Part shown: piece after piece, positions 34,850 to 46,228 of the stretch | Layout of the letters: each line of letters begins with the position of its first letter | How positions within the stretch are numbered: position 1 is the stretch's first letter | Source of the DNA: Canna indica | Lineage: Eukaryota > Streptophyta > Magnoliopsida > Zingiberales > Cannaceae | DNA length: 64,000 nt | Direction of reading: 5' to 3' | NCBI GenBank assembly: GCA_034359265.1 | Contig: CP136890.1 | Location: forward strand, 79,943,501 to 80,007,500 | Translations under genes and position numbers: made by a program | The notes under the pieces: generated by a model | Database searches by the model: none | Told to the model about the DNA's origin: nothing | The model's input: the letters and a program-made list of their open reading frames with translations, nothing else

Positions 34850-35127
34850 TAGAACCTGCTAGGTAATACCGATGGATTTGATAGAATCCATCGATATTAC
34901 CAACAGATATTTGTATATGTCGATATTACCAACCCATATAATAATCTGCCGATAATAGCAACAGATATGCATCCGTAGGTAATACCAACGAAGATGCATC
35001 CGTCGATAATACCAACGGATATGCATATGTCGATAATACCAATGGATATGCATCCGTTGGTATTGCCAACGGAAATGCATCCGCCGATAATACCAACAAA
35101 ATGTATCCGTCGGTAATACACATTTCA
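34850..35127. repeat. 27-bp tandem repeat
   Basis: About nine imperfect copies of ATATGCATCCGTCGATAATA + CCAACGG. Left copies are more diverged and the strand alternates in parts (ACCGATGGATT...AATCCATCGAT). Frames through it (RWYYRRMH) are artefacts. It may be a subterminal array of an unidentified DNA transposon. Confidence 0.85.
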
Positions 35128-35149
35128 GTTGGTAACACCTGAATCCATT

Positions 35150-36291
35150 TCTAATCATGATACATTTGTACACCTGAAACTATATTTAAATTCTTGAAAT
35201 TAATTGTATTTGCAATTGATTTCATTCGTACAACCACACAAACATATATAATCAAGAATGATACATTTAATTAAATTCATAAGTGATACATAGTCAGGGT
35301 TAGTAGATCCTTAAAATACATTCACCAATTTCAATTGATTCCAAAAATCACAAGTGATTTCAAAATTAAATACATATCACTGATTCTTTTTTGCCAAAAA
35401 GTAGATCTTTACACTAAAACTTTTCATCCTTTATATACATACATGTATATTATAGAGATATTAATAAACCTGATAAGATCAACACAAAAGAACTAAAAAT
35501 TGTACTGAAAATAAAAGAAAAATTGAAAAAAAAACTAAAGAACTCAAATAATTGTAGATTGTAGGATAGATGAACCACACCTCTACTTTAAGATGTTATC
35601 CACACCTGCACTGTGATAGATTGTAGGATACCGAAGAACATTGTAGGATACTCAAGCATCCTAATGAACCATCTGGACAGACAGTACTGAAGAACATTGT
35701 AGGATACTCTCTGAAATTTTAGGATACTCAAAAATGAGATTTTGGTTTCATAAGTAAATATAGTAAGTTTCCCATATTAAAACACGCCAAAGTAATTTAA
35801 CAAAATAGATTTCACTTAAATTCAAAATTAAACAACATACCTCTAAAGTTCAAAAAGATTGAGTTGCAATCCTATTCTATTGAAATATGGCAAAGACAAG
35901 ATTAAAACGAGCTCATGAAGTGTACAAATTAACCAACTAAATAGACAAACTCATAATAAATTAGAATAACTAACCTTAAAACTACGAGAATATAGTTTCA
36001 TTTGGAAACGACACCAAATGAAATTAGAGTATATTTTTCTTAGTTTATTTTTTTTTAAAAAAACATATTTTGAAGTTATGGTTACACTAGACTAATTAGA
36101 ATTTATTGGTTTAAAATTCATTTCCAGTTAGAAAACACTGACTAGCATAAAGGAACACCTACTCTTGGCCCTACATGATCTTTTGAAGCGTAGCTTTGAT
36201 TAGTTTAAAATTTAGTTAGTTGTGATGAAGTTTATTTTAAGCAGAAAGATGGACTAGGTGTTGAGCAATATCTATAATTGACTCAGCCTCT
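35150..36291. other. AT-rich intergenic sequence, nothing recognised
   Basis: There is a repeated ATTGTAGGATAC motif (35570-35715) but no gene, TIR or LTR that I can support. Confidence 0.5.
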
Positions 36292-36296
36292 GACTT

Positions 36297-37145
36297 TATT
36301 GTGCAGAGTCAAGAAGCAAGAGTTTGAGTTGCAGAGATAAGGAGCTGCTGCAGAAGAGGAAAGGCTTTAGTTAGACTTAAATAGCTTTCTGTAATAAGTG
36401 TAATTACTGTATGGCAGTTGTGAGTAATATTATGGGCGGCAGAAATGGGCACGGCACGAGCACGGCACGATAGCACGGCACGAGCACGGCACGATAACTG
36501 CGGGCTGGGCCAAAAAATTTGGCCCGATAAGCTTATCGGGCAGGGCCGGCCCGGCCCACAGTTATTGCGGGTTGACGCAGGCCGGCTCTAATCGGGCCGA
36601 CCCGGCCCGTTTGGTCCGCAAAAATTAAAAACCTATCTTTTTACCCGCCCGCCACGCATCAGCGCCTCACTCAACTCATTCCTCTCACGCTGTCACACCG
36701 TCACGCCGCGTGCAAAATGTTTATTTTCATGCAATAGGAGCAACTTTATTAATTATCATAGTTGCATTTGTAAAAAATCCTATTAATTATCATATTGCAA
36801 GAGCAAGCAAAATGGTTATTTTCATGCAATAGGAGCAAGCAATTTTTTGTGGGCTCGTGGGCCGGGCTGGGCAGCCCGCATAGTTAGCGGGCCGGGCCGG
36901 GCCAACCCGCAACCTTAATGGGTCGGGCCGGCCCAGCCCGTTAACTGTGGGCCGGCCCGTTTTGCCACCCCTAAGTAATATGACCTGTAATGTAATGCAG
37001 GGGCAAATAAGTCTTTTCATTTTTGTAATTTCAAAGATAGCTTAAATAGCTACGACTGTGTAAAAGAACAATATTCTTTTTGACTTTGAATAACATCGAG
37101 AAACTCTTCTTCTTCACTTTTTTTGTTCCCTTACATATCGTATTA
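36297..37145 (+). repeat. 5' LTR of the copia element, split by a hAT
   Basis: Without the 543-bp hAT and one 8-bp duplication it is 298 bp, exactly the 3' LTR length. It starts TATTGTGCAGAGTC and ends CATATCGTATTA directly before the PBS. Confidence 0.9.
36431..36973. mobile_element. Non-autonomous hAT element in the 5' LTR
   Basis: The left end TATGGGCGGCAGA and complement of the right end TAGGGGTGGCAAAA are imperfect TIRs. AGTAATAT is duplicated (36423-36430 and 36974-36981), and the intact 3' LTR has it once. The interior is rich in GGGCCGGCCCG palindromes at both ends and contains no transposase. Confidence 0.92.
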
Positions 37146-37157
37146 TGGTATCAGAGC
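37146..37157 (+). promoter_or_regulatory. Primer-binding site of the copia element
   Basis: TGGTATCAGAGC immediately follows the LTR and complements the 3' end of plant initiator methionine tRNA, the common copia primer. Confidence 0.88.
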
Positions 37158-37299
37158 GGCGCGATTAGGGCAATCATGATCCCACCAATTCACCAGATCG
37201 AGTGGCTGAGAAAGTGGCGATCTGATGGTGAGGAATCGACGCAATTCCGCAGCGAGATCCATTGTAGGAGGATCTCAAAATGGCACTGAGGCTGAATCG

Positions 37300-38422
37300 A
37301 CGATCAAACCTGAGAAGTCGAAGATGATCCCTTCGTTCTTCAAGGTAACGACAACCCTGGTATGATCCTCATTTCAAATCAGCTCACAGGCATGGAAATT
37401 ACCTACCCTGGAAGCATTCGATGCTGATTTAATTATCTACAAAGAACAAGGTCGGTTTTATTGATGGATCGATCGAGATGTCGGATGAAAGCACACCCAG
37501 ATTTCGCATCTAGAGATGCTGCAACGACATGGTGAGCTCGTGGATCTTGCAGTCTATTTCCCCATAGTTGAGTTCAAGCATCATGTACGCAACGACGGCA
37601 GCCAAGATGTGGAGCGATCTTGAAAATAGATTCAGAAGGAGTAATGAACCCTGAATCTTTGAAATACAAATACAAATCAGTAACACTCGAATGGGAAGCA
37701 TGACAATTGCATTTTTTTACATGAAATTGAAAGGAATGTGGGACGAGTTGGATGCGATCGATACCACATCCCACTGTAATTGTACTCATTGTAATTGCAA
37801 AGGGTGGAAAGAAATCAGTGAGAAAAATAGGCTAAGGCAATTCTTGATGGGTCTCAATGAGACATATGTTGGAATCAGAGGTCAGATGTTATTGATGAAA
37901 CCTCTGCCAGAAATGAACCAGGCTTATTCGCTGCTAGAGCAAGAGGAATCACAGAGGCTTGTCAGCATGAACATAGGCATGACAACTGATAGTATTGCAT
38001 TAAACAGTACTACTCAGAACAAGGGAAACAATGTCAGGTTCAACAATAACAAGAACCAATTTGGGCCAAGGAAGTTCTGCGACCACTGCATGAGGCCTGG
38101 ACACACCCGAGAGAACTGTTACAAGATACATGGGTATCCCCCTGGCCATAAATTTTACAAAGGAAAGCAGAAGATGAATAATCAGTATGACAGTGACAAA
38201 CAGATCAATAATGCAATGAGTAATGAGTTTGGGAATCAAGAAAATGAAGAAGGGAGCTGCTCGCTGACGGAAAACTCAAGAAAGACTGAAGGTGAATACA
38301 ATGAGGAACAGATCAGAGAACAACTCAACTCCATACTGAAGATGCTCAATCAAAAACAAAGTACAAGTCATCATGTTAACATGGCAGGTAACAATTTTTG
38401 CTCAACTTTGGCATTTAATTAA
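37300..38422 (+). pseudogene. Copia gag
   Basis: The N-terminal part (NPGMILISNQLTG, 37350-37690) is broken by stops and shifts. 37691-38422 is open for 243 residues: MKLKGMWDELDAI, NRLRQFLMGLNETY, then the zinc knuckle CDHCMRPGHTRENC (C-X2-C-X4-H-X4-C, near 38077). These match UBN2-type copia gag and capsid packaging function. Confidence 0.85.
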
Positions 38423-38445
38423 GCTTCATATTGTTTTTATAACAA

Positions 38446-38872
38446 ATGATACTTGATAGTGGAGCTACAAACCACATAGCCACCCGACACATTACACTTG
38501 ACAATCCAATTGAACCAAACCTGAATGACATAGTTTCATTACCAAATGGAAACTCAATACCCATCAGTAGTATAGGCACAACTTATAAACAAGAACATTC
38601 ATTTACCAAATACCTTGTCTGTACCTACATTCAAATTCAATCTTATGTCAGTTAGCAAACTGACAAAAGAACTGAATTGTTCAATTACATTTAATCCCCA
38701 TAATTTTGTTATTCAGGACCTTGCCTCGAGGAAGATTCTTGGGAATGGTAGAGAGGAGAATGGATTGTATTTGATAGAGGGAGCTCCACAAGTTCAAAAA
38801 CAAAGCCAGTCACCTTCATGTGCATTGTTAGTTACTTTAAACTTACCTTCACTTTGGCATTTACGTTTATGA
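38446..38872 (+). pseudogene. Copia protease and GAG-pre-integrase region
   Basis: ILDSGATNHIAT is the aspartic protease active site (DSGA). A shift near 38620 moves the frame to FKFNLMSVSKLTKELNCSI. The frame ends LWHLRL, the start of the GAG-pre-integrase HLRLGH motif, where the next codon is a stop. Confidence 0.85.
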
Positions 38873-40191
38873 CACATGTCAATAAATAGAATGAAGTTGT
38901 TAGGAAGTAAAGTACCTGGTTTGTGTGAAGTTTCATCATTTTTCTGTAATATTTGTCCACTTGCAAAATAGTGTAAATTGTCCTTTCCTTTGAGCATGGA
39001 TAAAATCACTGAAATATTTGATTTGTTGCATTGTGATGTTTGGGGACCTCATAAGGCCCAAACCTATGATGGTTACAACTACTTTTTGACTCTAGTGGAA
39101 GATCACACCAGGTCATGTTGGACCTATCTCTTCTCTTCAAAAAATCAAGTACCTGATATCCTCATCAGATACATCAAACTCATTAGAAACCAATTCTAAA
39201 AAACTATCAAAGTAAAGTCCTCAGAACAGATAATGGGATTGAGTTTTTCAATTCTACCTTAAAATCCTTTTTAGATGAACATGGTATAATACATCAAAGT
39301 ACATGTGTAGAGACACCCCAACAAAATGCAATAGTTGAGAGGAAGCATAGACATCTCCTAGAAGTAGTAAGGAGTTTGAAGTTCCAATCTCAATTACCAT
39401 CAAAATTTTGGGGAGATTGCATATTAACAACATACTACTTAATAAATAGGTTGCCTACTCCCTTGTTATCAAACAAAAGCCCATATGAACTTCTCTATGG
39501 GAAGGAACCTACATTAAGTCACCTTAGAGCCTTCGGATGCCCATGTTACATAAATATCATTAGATAGGGCAGAACAAAATTTGAACCTAGAGCTTAGGAA
39601 TGTGTGTTTCTAGGTTACCCCTTTGGTAAAAAAGAATACAAGGTTTATGATTTGAAAACTCAGTCCATTCATGTATCTAGGGACATTTCTTTTGTTGAGC
39701 ACATTTTCCCTTTCAACACTCAAATCACCCAAAGAACCATTTTCCCAATACCTATTGAAAACAGCTCTACAGAAAACTCCACTCCATTCCCCAAAGAACC
39801 TTTTGACTATTCTTCCACTGGAGTCAGAAGAGTAGAAGTAAAAAAAAATAGTCAAGAGAAAAATGGTGGACAAGGAAGAGAGTGTACTTCAAGTGATGAA
39901 TCTGATTTTAAGTTAAGGTCAGATACTCATCCAATGAAATTAGTATCCAGTGAGTCTCCACCAAGTCCTCATACATTACCTGTTAGAAGAAGTCTTAGGG
40001 TACCACAGAAACCTGTAAAATTTAAGGATTATCAATGCAACTCTTCTCTACTCAAAACTGAACCAAGAATCTTGACCAATAGCACACCATACCCCATTTC
40101 AACCTATGTCAACACATCCCAAATACCATCTAAACACCAAAGTTTTTTAGCTTACATAGATCAACAACATGACCCAAAACCTATGATGTAG
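38873..40191 (+). pseudogene. Copia integrase
   Basis: HSYACG-like zinc finger remains are followed by DLLHCDVWGPHKAQTYDGY (first catalytic Asp), TDNGIEFF (second Asp, after stops near 39197) and PQQNAIVERKHRHLLE with the catalytic Glu and Gly-to-Ala beside it. SPYELLYGKEPTLSHLRAFG follows, then a C-terminal linker (39604-40191). At least three disruptions, including TAG at 39565 and TAG near 39595. Confidence 0.85.
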
Positions 40192-40194
40192 CTG

Positions 40195-40969
40195 TTAAGG
40201 ATCCAAAATGGGTTAAATCAATGGAAGTTGAATTAAATGCTTTAGAAGCTAATGGAACTTGGCAATTATGTGAGTTACCACCTGGAAAGAGGACCATTGG
40301 GTGCAAGTGGGTATATCGCACTAAGTTTAGACCGGATGGTTGCATAGAGAAGCACAAATCCAGACTTGTGGCCAAAGATTTACACAAATTGAAGGGGTGG
40401 ATTACTAAGAAACATTTGCACCTGTGTCTAAAATGGCAACAGTGCGCACACTCTTAGTAGTTATAGCAAAGAATGGTTGGCCATTACACCAATTAGACAT
40501 TAATAATGCATATATATACGAGGATTTAGAAGAAGAAGTTTACATGTCCAAAACCTTAGGTTGTGGTGAAACAAATGACAAGAGAGTATGCAGATTACTC
40601 AAGTCCATTTATGGACTTAAGCAAGCTGGGAGGCAATGGTATGCTAAACTCTCAGCCTGCATTGCTTCACAAGGATATAAACAACGCAGCTATGATTCAT
40701 GTCTATTCATTAAAAGAAAACATAAGGAGATAGTCATAATCTTGATATATGTTGATGATATCTTCATCATTGGGACAAATTCAACTGAAATTGAAAACCT
40801 AAAGCAGTAATTAGACAAGCAATTCAAAATTAAAGATCTTGGTTAGTTGAAATACTTTCTGGGTTTGGAAATACAAAGAGATGAAAAAGGCATACACATA
40901 TGCAAGAGAAAATATACATTTGATCTATTAACTGAATTGAACTTGCAGGATTGCAAGCCAAAGGAAACC
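40195..40969 (+). pseudogene. Copia reverse transcriptase, cut by CACTA F
   Basis: GCKWVYRTKFRPDG, then a shift near 40390 and VSKMATVRTLLVV, LHQLDINNAYIYEDL, LLKSIYGLKQAGRQWY and the catalytic YVDDIFIIG at about 40747. A TAA follows at 40808. The domain runs on to NLQDCKPKETP, where CACTA F interrupts it at 40970. Confidence 0.88.
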
Positions 40970-43900
40970 CACTACAAAAAAATTTGGAATTAGTAACAAG
41001 TGGTTTTTGCCACAATAGTGATATACAATGGCAAAATGATGATTCAGTGACAAAAAAGTACTCGCCAGCCGTTTGTCACGTTAGGTCCGCCGCTAAAAGT
41101 TATTTTTGGCTTTCGTGGCGAGCTTTAACGGATTGCCACGAATTGCAATTTCTTTAGTGGCAAATAAAAAAGTCAAACTACCTCTACTCTATTGTGGGAA
41201 ACGGAGCTTGCTGACGTCACGTATCTTTTATGGCAAAAATTCTTTGCCACTTATTAATAAATGTTTGTCATTATTCTACCCTTCCTAGAACCATTTTCGT
41301 GGCAAAAATATATAAAATTTGCCGCTAATAACGTGTTACATTTTGCCATTACATATCAAATTTACTACAAAAAATTTGCCACTGCATATTTGATCCTTTG
41401 TCATTAAATGTTAAAATGAATATGCCACTAACACGATTTCAAATTTGGATTATTGCCACAATATGTGATGATTTTACCACAACTTTGAGAATTTATGATG
41501 AATAAATTTGTCACAAACACACAAAATTTAATAATTAGTCATTCATTAATATAATAATCCATCTGCTAATTACAAAACCTACAACTTAGCAGGTATACAA
41601 CCACCTACAAATCTGACCTTTAACAATCCAAAATAAATTCAACATTAATTCAAATACATCAAAAACAACATTGTCCACCAACACTACATACTCCAAGGTA
41701 TCTAATATCCATTAGAAAAAGTTAGTACACAAGATAGTTTGTACGCCAAAAAAACCCCAAACAACACTACCTCAATAAAAAGAAGTTACAGTAGGTCCGC
41801 TAAGTACACCTCATTTCTTCTTCTTTTTCTTTGCAAAAGAAGGAAAGTAAGAACACAAGTCAAAACCATTACATCAAAAAATCAAACTAAATTAGAAATG
41901 ATACTAGCAGTTCAATCAAACTAAGAATCAAACTAAATCCAAGAGGCACTTAACTTGTTAAAATTACTTCTAGTGTAAGCAAGTTGTTCAATAAGAATAT
42001 AATTGGGATATGAGTTATGAATGCTAGCTCATTAGTGAGACTTGCTTTTCATAGTATATATCAATTGGCTTGAGAATGTATTACCTTATTGTCAACTTAT
42101 CCAAATCTAAATGCATCCCTGCATGTTATGAATATACAATGTTTCATAGATTGGTAATCAAGTTTAGCTCATTGTTTCATACCCAAATCTAAATGCATCC
42201 TTGATGTTGCTACTTTTGTTTCATATAAAAAGTAGTTGTTTCTTCCTAATCTCTCTCTCAAGGTTAAAACTTTACTATAGTACATTATTGCTAAATCTCT
42301 GCTGGAAGAAGGCAGAGGAAACTATGGAAATACTATGAGTAAATTAAAATGCTTTCTAGCAATTTGCTGATCTAAGCATAAAAATATAATTGCGACATAA
42401 GCTTTGTGTAAAAACTACTCATGCAAGTGGCAAATCCTCCACATTCCATGGATCTACAATAAACTTAGTAATGGGTGGACATCTATAGCATTAAGCAATA
42501 CATGTGATATCATAAACTTTGCAGTTAAAAGATGCTACATCATGATTTTGGTAATGGACTCCGGACATACATCATGCTTTTCAAAATTGTCTTACACTTA
42601 CACCCTTGATATTTACTTATTTGCTATAGATTACAAGTCAGCATGCAGTATTACAAATGCATCCGACACTTTTTCTCTTAGAAAAAGTAGCAACTATTTT
42701 ATTTAAGTTGTTGGAAAGAAAAAGTACGAGTTAAATGGAGAACCTACAGATGTCAATAGAAAAATTAGAAAGAGCTTTGGAGTAGAAACTGGAAAGAATG
42801 AACTGATCTGAGAAACAAGTATGAAGACATCCATTGGCCATAGATTTTTAGTTCAATGAGGAAAATTGGAGCCATTAACACATACCATAATCCAGTATGA
42901 AGATTAGTAGCAACTGAGGGTGGTACACCAATGGCTAAGAAGAGGCAGGTTATCCATGGAGCAAAAAACAAATTGACTTGGATGGAATGATACTACTCTC
43001 ATCGAACTGCTTCAAAGTAAAATATAATCTTTAGGGTGTAGATAGATGATACAATGCCCATCAATGCTATTGAGATACACCAGAGTACAAGGTTGACAGC
43101 CGGGCTAATATGCAGAAAAGGTATTGATGGTTATGTAGCCAGTGTCTTCCATAGGACAGCTTGGCTGCTGACACCAAGGCCTATACCAAATGAGGGCACA
43201 GGGAAGCGAAGAAGAAAAGGCCACTTTTTGACTTCAGGAAGTACCGACTCCTCTAATTCCTGCAAAGCATTTATGGTATGCATCTCATTTTAGTATAGTT
43301 TAGTTGCAGCCATAATCATTGTTAAAAGTTCATAGAATGTGGTTCATAAGACTAATGCTGCACACCTTCCGCGCATCGCGAGGAGGGAAGGCGGAAGGAG
43401 TGACAGGCGGAGAAGATGGTGACTCGAGCGAGGGGAACTGGGAAGGCTGGAACGAGCCCTAGCCGTGTTGTACATTGCTCACGGACCGGGAGAAGGGAAG
43501 GCCGGAAGGAGCCCTAGCTGTGCTGCATAGCGTCCGTAGACCACAAGAAGGGAAGGCCGGAAGTACCGACGTAGGGATGGCATTTGGCGTCGGTGAGGAA
43601 GGAGGGCAGTGGCCGCGTCGACTTGTCGAGCACTGGGCGTTTGGCGTCGATGCGCTGAGGAGGTCACAAGACTGCGGGAGGCGAGCAGGAGAACAACGTC
43701 TGGGGCTGGGCGAATTCGGGTAAAAAGGATCGAGGGTTTAGGGAGGCGAGTAGGAGAATAGTGTATTATAAGTCGAGTATTATAAGTCAAAGGTTTTTTT
43801 GTCGAGAGATAGGTAAAAAGGAGGGAATTATTTTTATCGGTGGAAAAAGAAGAGGGAAATGTTTTGCCAATCTTTTTATTTTTTTTATTATTTTACTATC

Positions 43901-44313
43901 TATGACACACGTAATTTGCCACAATAAATAATTTCATGTCTATGGCAAATATATTATCGCAAACAATTGTCATAGAATATCATGACAAAGTTGTTGCAAA
44001 CGTTTGCCACAGAATATCGTGACAAACTTGTGGCAAAAATTTTGTCGCAAATGCTTGCCACGGTAGATTATTTTGAATCAGTGGCAAAACCTGTTGTCAT
44101 ACATTTAAAAAACTATAACATTTGAATGTTGACTCAATTATTAGTGGCAAACATAATGGAAAAATTAAAAAAATAATCGCAAATTGTTCGAACTTATACT
44201 TTTAACCACAAAAATAATTTTGCCACAAATTTTGTTGCAAATTACATCTTTTGTGGCCAATTGTTGTTGGTCACTCTAAAATTTTGCCACAAAATCTTAT
44301 TTTTTTTGTAGTG
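40970..44313. mobile_element. Non-autonomous CACTA element F inside copia
   Basis: The ends are CACTACAAAAAAAT and ATTTTTTTTGTAGTG-like (44301-44313). ACC is duplicated (40967-40969 and 44314-44316). Subterminal repeats are TTGCCAC/GTGGCAA, different from A-E and G. The interior (41500-43800) has no transposase. 43360-43745 is GC-rich with an internal repeat of about 69 bp (GGGAAGGCCGGAAGGAGCCC) and looks like a leader. The ORF at 43054-43293 has no recognised similarity and ends near a GT (ATGGTATGC), so a captured exon is possible but unproven. Confidence 0.9.
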
Positions 44314-44657
44314 ACCCCTATGCAAATAAACAGTCAGTTGACAAATGAACACTACTACAAACTTGGTCTTCAGCAACGGCTATCAGCAACGGCCGCTCAA
44401 GCCGTTGCTATTTGCAACGGCGTTCTTACGGCCGCTCGAGCCGTTGCAGATATATGTATCTGCAACGGCTTTCTAACGGACAACCGAGCCGTTGCGGATT
44501 ATTTTAATTATCAGCAACGGCTTTCTGACGGAAAGGCTAGCCGTTGCTGATTATTTAATCTTCAGCGACGGCTTGCTAACGGATAAGTGAGCCGTTGCTG
44601 ATGATAACTTATCAGCAACGGCTTTCTAACGGGCGAGTGAGCCGTTGCTGATAAGTT

Positions 44658-44664
44658 TATATAG
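44658..44664 (+). promoter_or_regulatory. TATA box of CACTA E
   Basis: TATATAG directly after the last left subterminal repeat and about 1.1 kb before the first transposase codon. The leader that follows has CCG-rich sequence and a possible donor CCG|GTATGTT at 44818, suggesting a leader intron that would remove the minisatellite and hairpin (inference). Confidence 0.55.
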
Positions 44665-44850
44665 GGCACGCTCTCGCGCTCGACCCTTCTTCCTCCCGCT
44701 TCTGCCGCCGCCGCTCCTGCCGACCTTCGCCGCTGCTGCCGTTGCTGCCGACGCCGACGCCTCTCACCGACGCCTCTCGCCGCCGCGCCGCTGCCGCTGC
44801 CGCTGCCGCTGCTGCCGGTATGTTGATCGGCCGGAGATGCTAAAATCCGA

Positions 44851-44978
44851 CCGAAACCCTATTTCTAGGGTTTCGGCCGGCGGCGGTCGGCCTATGGCCG
44901 CCGCCGAACCTTCTACAGTGGCCGGACAGTGTGTCCGGCCATTGTACGCCGGCGCCGGAGGGTGGACTCCGGCGCCGG
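44851..44978. repeat. Three perfect GC-rich hairpins in the leader of CACTA E
   Basis: CCGAAACCCT/AGGGTTTCGG (44851-44876, 6-nt loop); TGGCCGGACA/TGTCCGGCCA (44919-44941, 3-nt loop); CCGGCGCCGGAG/CTCCGGCGCCGG (44949-44978, 6-nt loop). An imperfect GGCGGCGG...CCGCCGCC palindrome lies between the first two. Confidence 0.9.
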
Positions 44979-45101
44979 AATATATATATATATATATATT
45001 TTATTGTTTTGAAATTGTTAATTAATTATTTTATAAATGTTAATTAATTGTTTAGATTAATTGTTTAATTTGTTAGATTAATTATTAGGGTTTAGATTAA
45101 T

Positions 45102-45297
45102 TTCGGACGCGCGCCGGAATCGTCCACTTCGGACGCGCGCCGGAATCGTCCAATTCGGACTCGCGCCGGAATCGTCCAATTCGGACTCGCGCCGGAATCG
45201 TCCACTTCGGACGCGCGCCAGAATCGTCCAATTCGGACTCGCGCCGAAATCGTCCACTTTGGACGCGCGCCGAAATCGTCCAATATGGACTCGAACT
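45102..45297. repeat. 26-bp minisatellite of CACTA E
   Basis: About seven copies of CGCGCCGGAATCGTCCACTT + CGGACG, the complement of the unit in A. Confidence 0.9.
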
Positions 45298-45497
45298 GTC
45301 TCGAAACATTTAGAAAATAATCATCCATCCGACGAGTTGATATGTTTCACGTACGCATCGACGAATCGGATATGATTTAGCAAAACCTTAGATCCGTTCG
45401 GGGATTGTATGTTCGTGTAAAAGAAGTAGATGATCTTTTATACGACGTACAATTCTTGAATTGTCCCTGATTGGACAATTTGGGAATATAGTTATTT

Positions 45498-45673
45498 GTA
45501 CTGCACTTACGTTTTTATTTTAACTGTTAACTAATTATTCTAAAATTCGACAACATCTCCCTTGTTCTCCGATACGCGCCCAGATGATATGCGTATTCGG
45601 AGAACTGTAGGGAGATGCTGTCGAAATTTAGAATAATTAGTTAACAGTTAAAATAAAAACGTAAGTGCAGTAC
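45498..45673. repeat. 176-bp hairpin of CACTA E
   Basis: Same length as in A and B, with arms GTACTGCACTTACG / CGTAAGTGCAGTAC and a loop near CAGATGATATGCG. It ends about 60 bp before the transposase start. Confidence 0.88.
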
Positions 45674-45733
45674 GAATAACATAAATCCCGAATGGAATAG
45701 GACAATCTCACCTAAAGACATTAACCAAAGAAA

Positions 45734-46151
45734 TTGTCATTGATTGACAGAATCATGTCGGCTGATCGAAGTTGGATGTACCGACGTTTTGATCGTGGAG
45801 CTTTAACGAATGAGTTTCGATTAGGCGTAACGTACTTCCTAAATTTCGCCTATTCGAATCGGAATTTCGTTAGCATGGGTGATCAAATCCGATGTCCGTG
45901 CCGCATTTGTTCGAATGGACGATTTTTGGATCGGGAGACTGTCACTCTATCAAGAAGATGATCTTCCTGCTGTGGATCGTATTATTCCAATACTCGAGGA
46001 TGCAGACACAACGTCAATTCAATTAGAAGTTGAATATGCTGATGATGACGATCATGAAATTGAGGAAGCTGGAGATGAAGAAGATGACGAAGAGGAAGAA
46101 GAGGAAGAAGAAGAAGAATTCGAAGACTATTATTCAGATGATGAGGAATAA
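45734..46151 (+). pseudogene. Deleted TNP2-like gene of CACTA E
   Basis: The Transpos_assoc start (MSLIDRIMSADRSW to FLDRETVTL) is followed, at about 45950, by the acidic C-terminus (YQEDDLPAVDRIIPILED, then Glu-rich to YYSDDEE). The tnp2 core, DUF4218 and DUF4216 are gone. The junction is out of frame, so the natural product is 75 residues ending SRR. The acidic part is open in another frame from an internal ATG (45879-46151, 90 residues). There is almost no microhomology at the junction. Confidence 0.88.
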
Positions 46152-46228
46152 TTGTAAAGTATATATATTTTATTAAATATATCTCTACTATTTATACAAT
46201 AATCTGATTATATGTCTGTTCGACAGAT

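Noticed and set aside
36431..36973. GGGCCGGCCCG-rich block as a CpG-island promoter
   Set aside because: Its TIRs and exact 8-bp duplication show a hAT insertion in a copia LTR.
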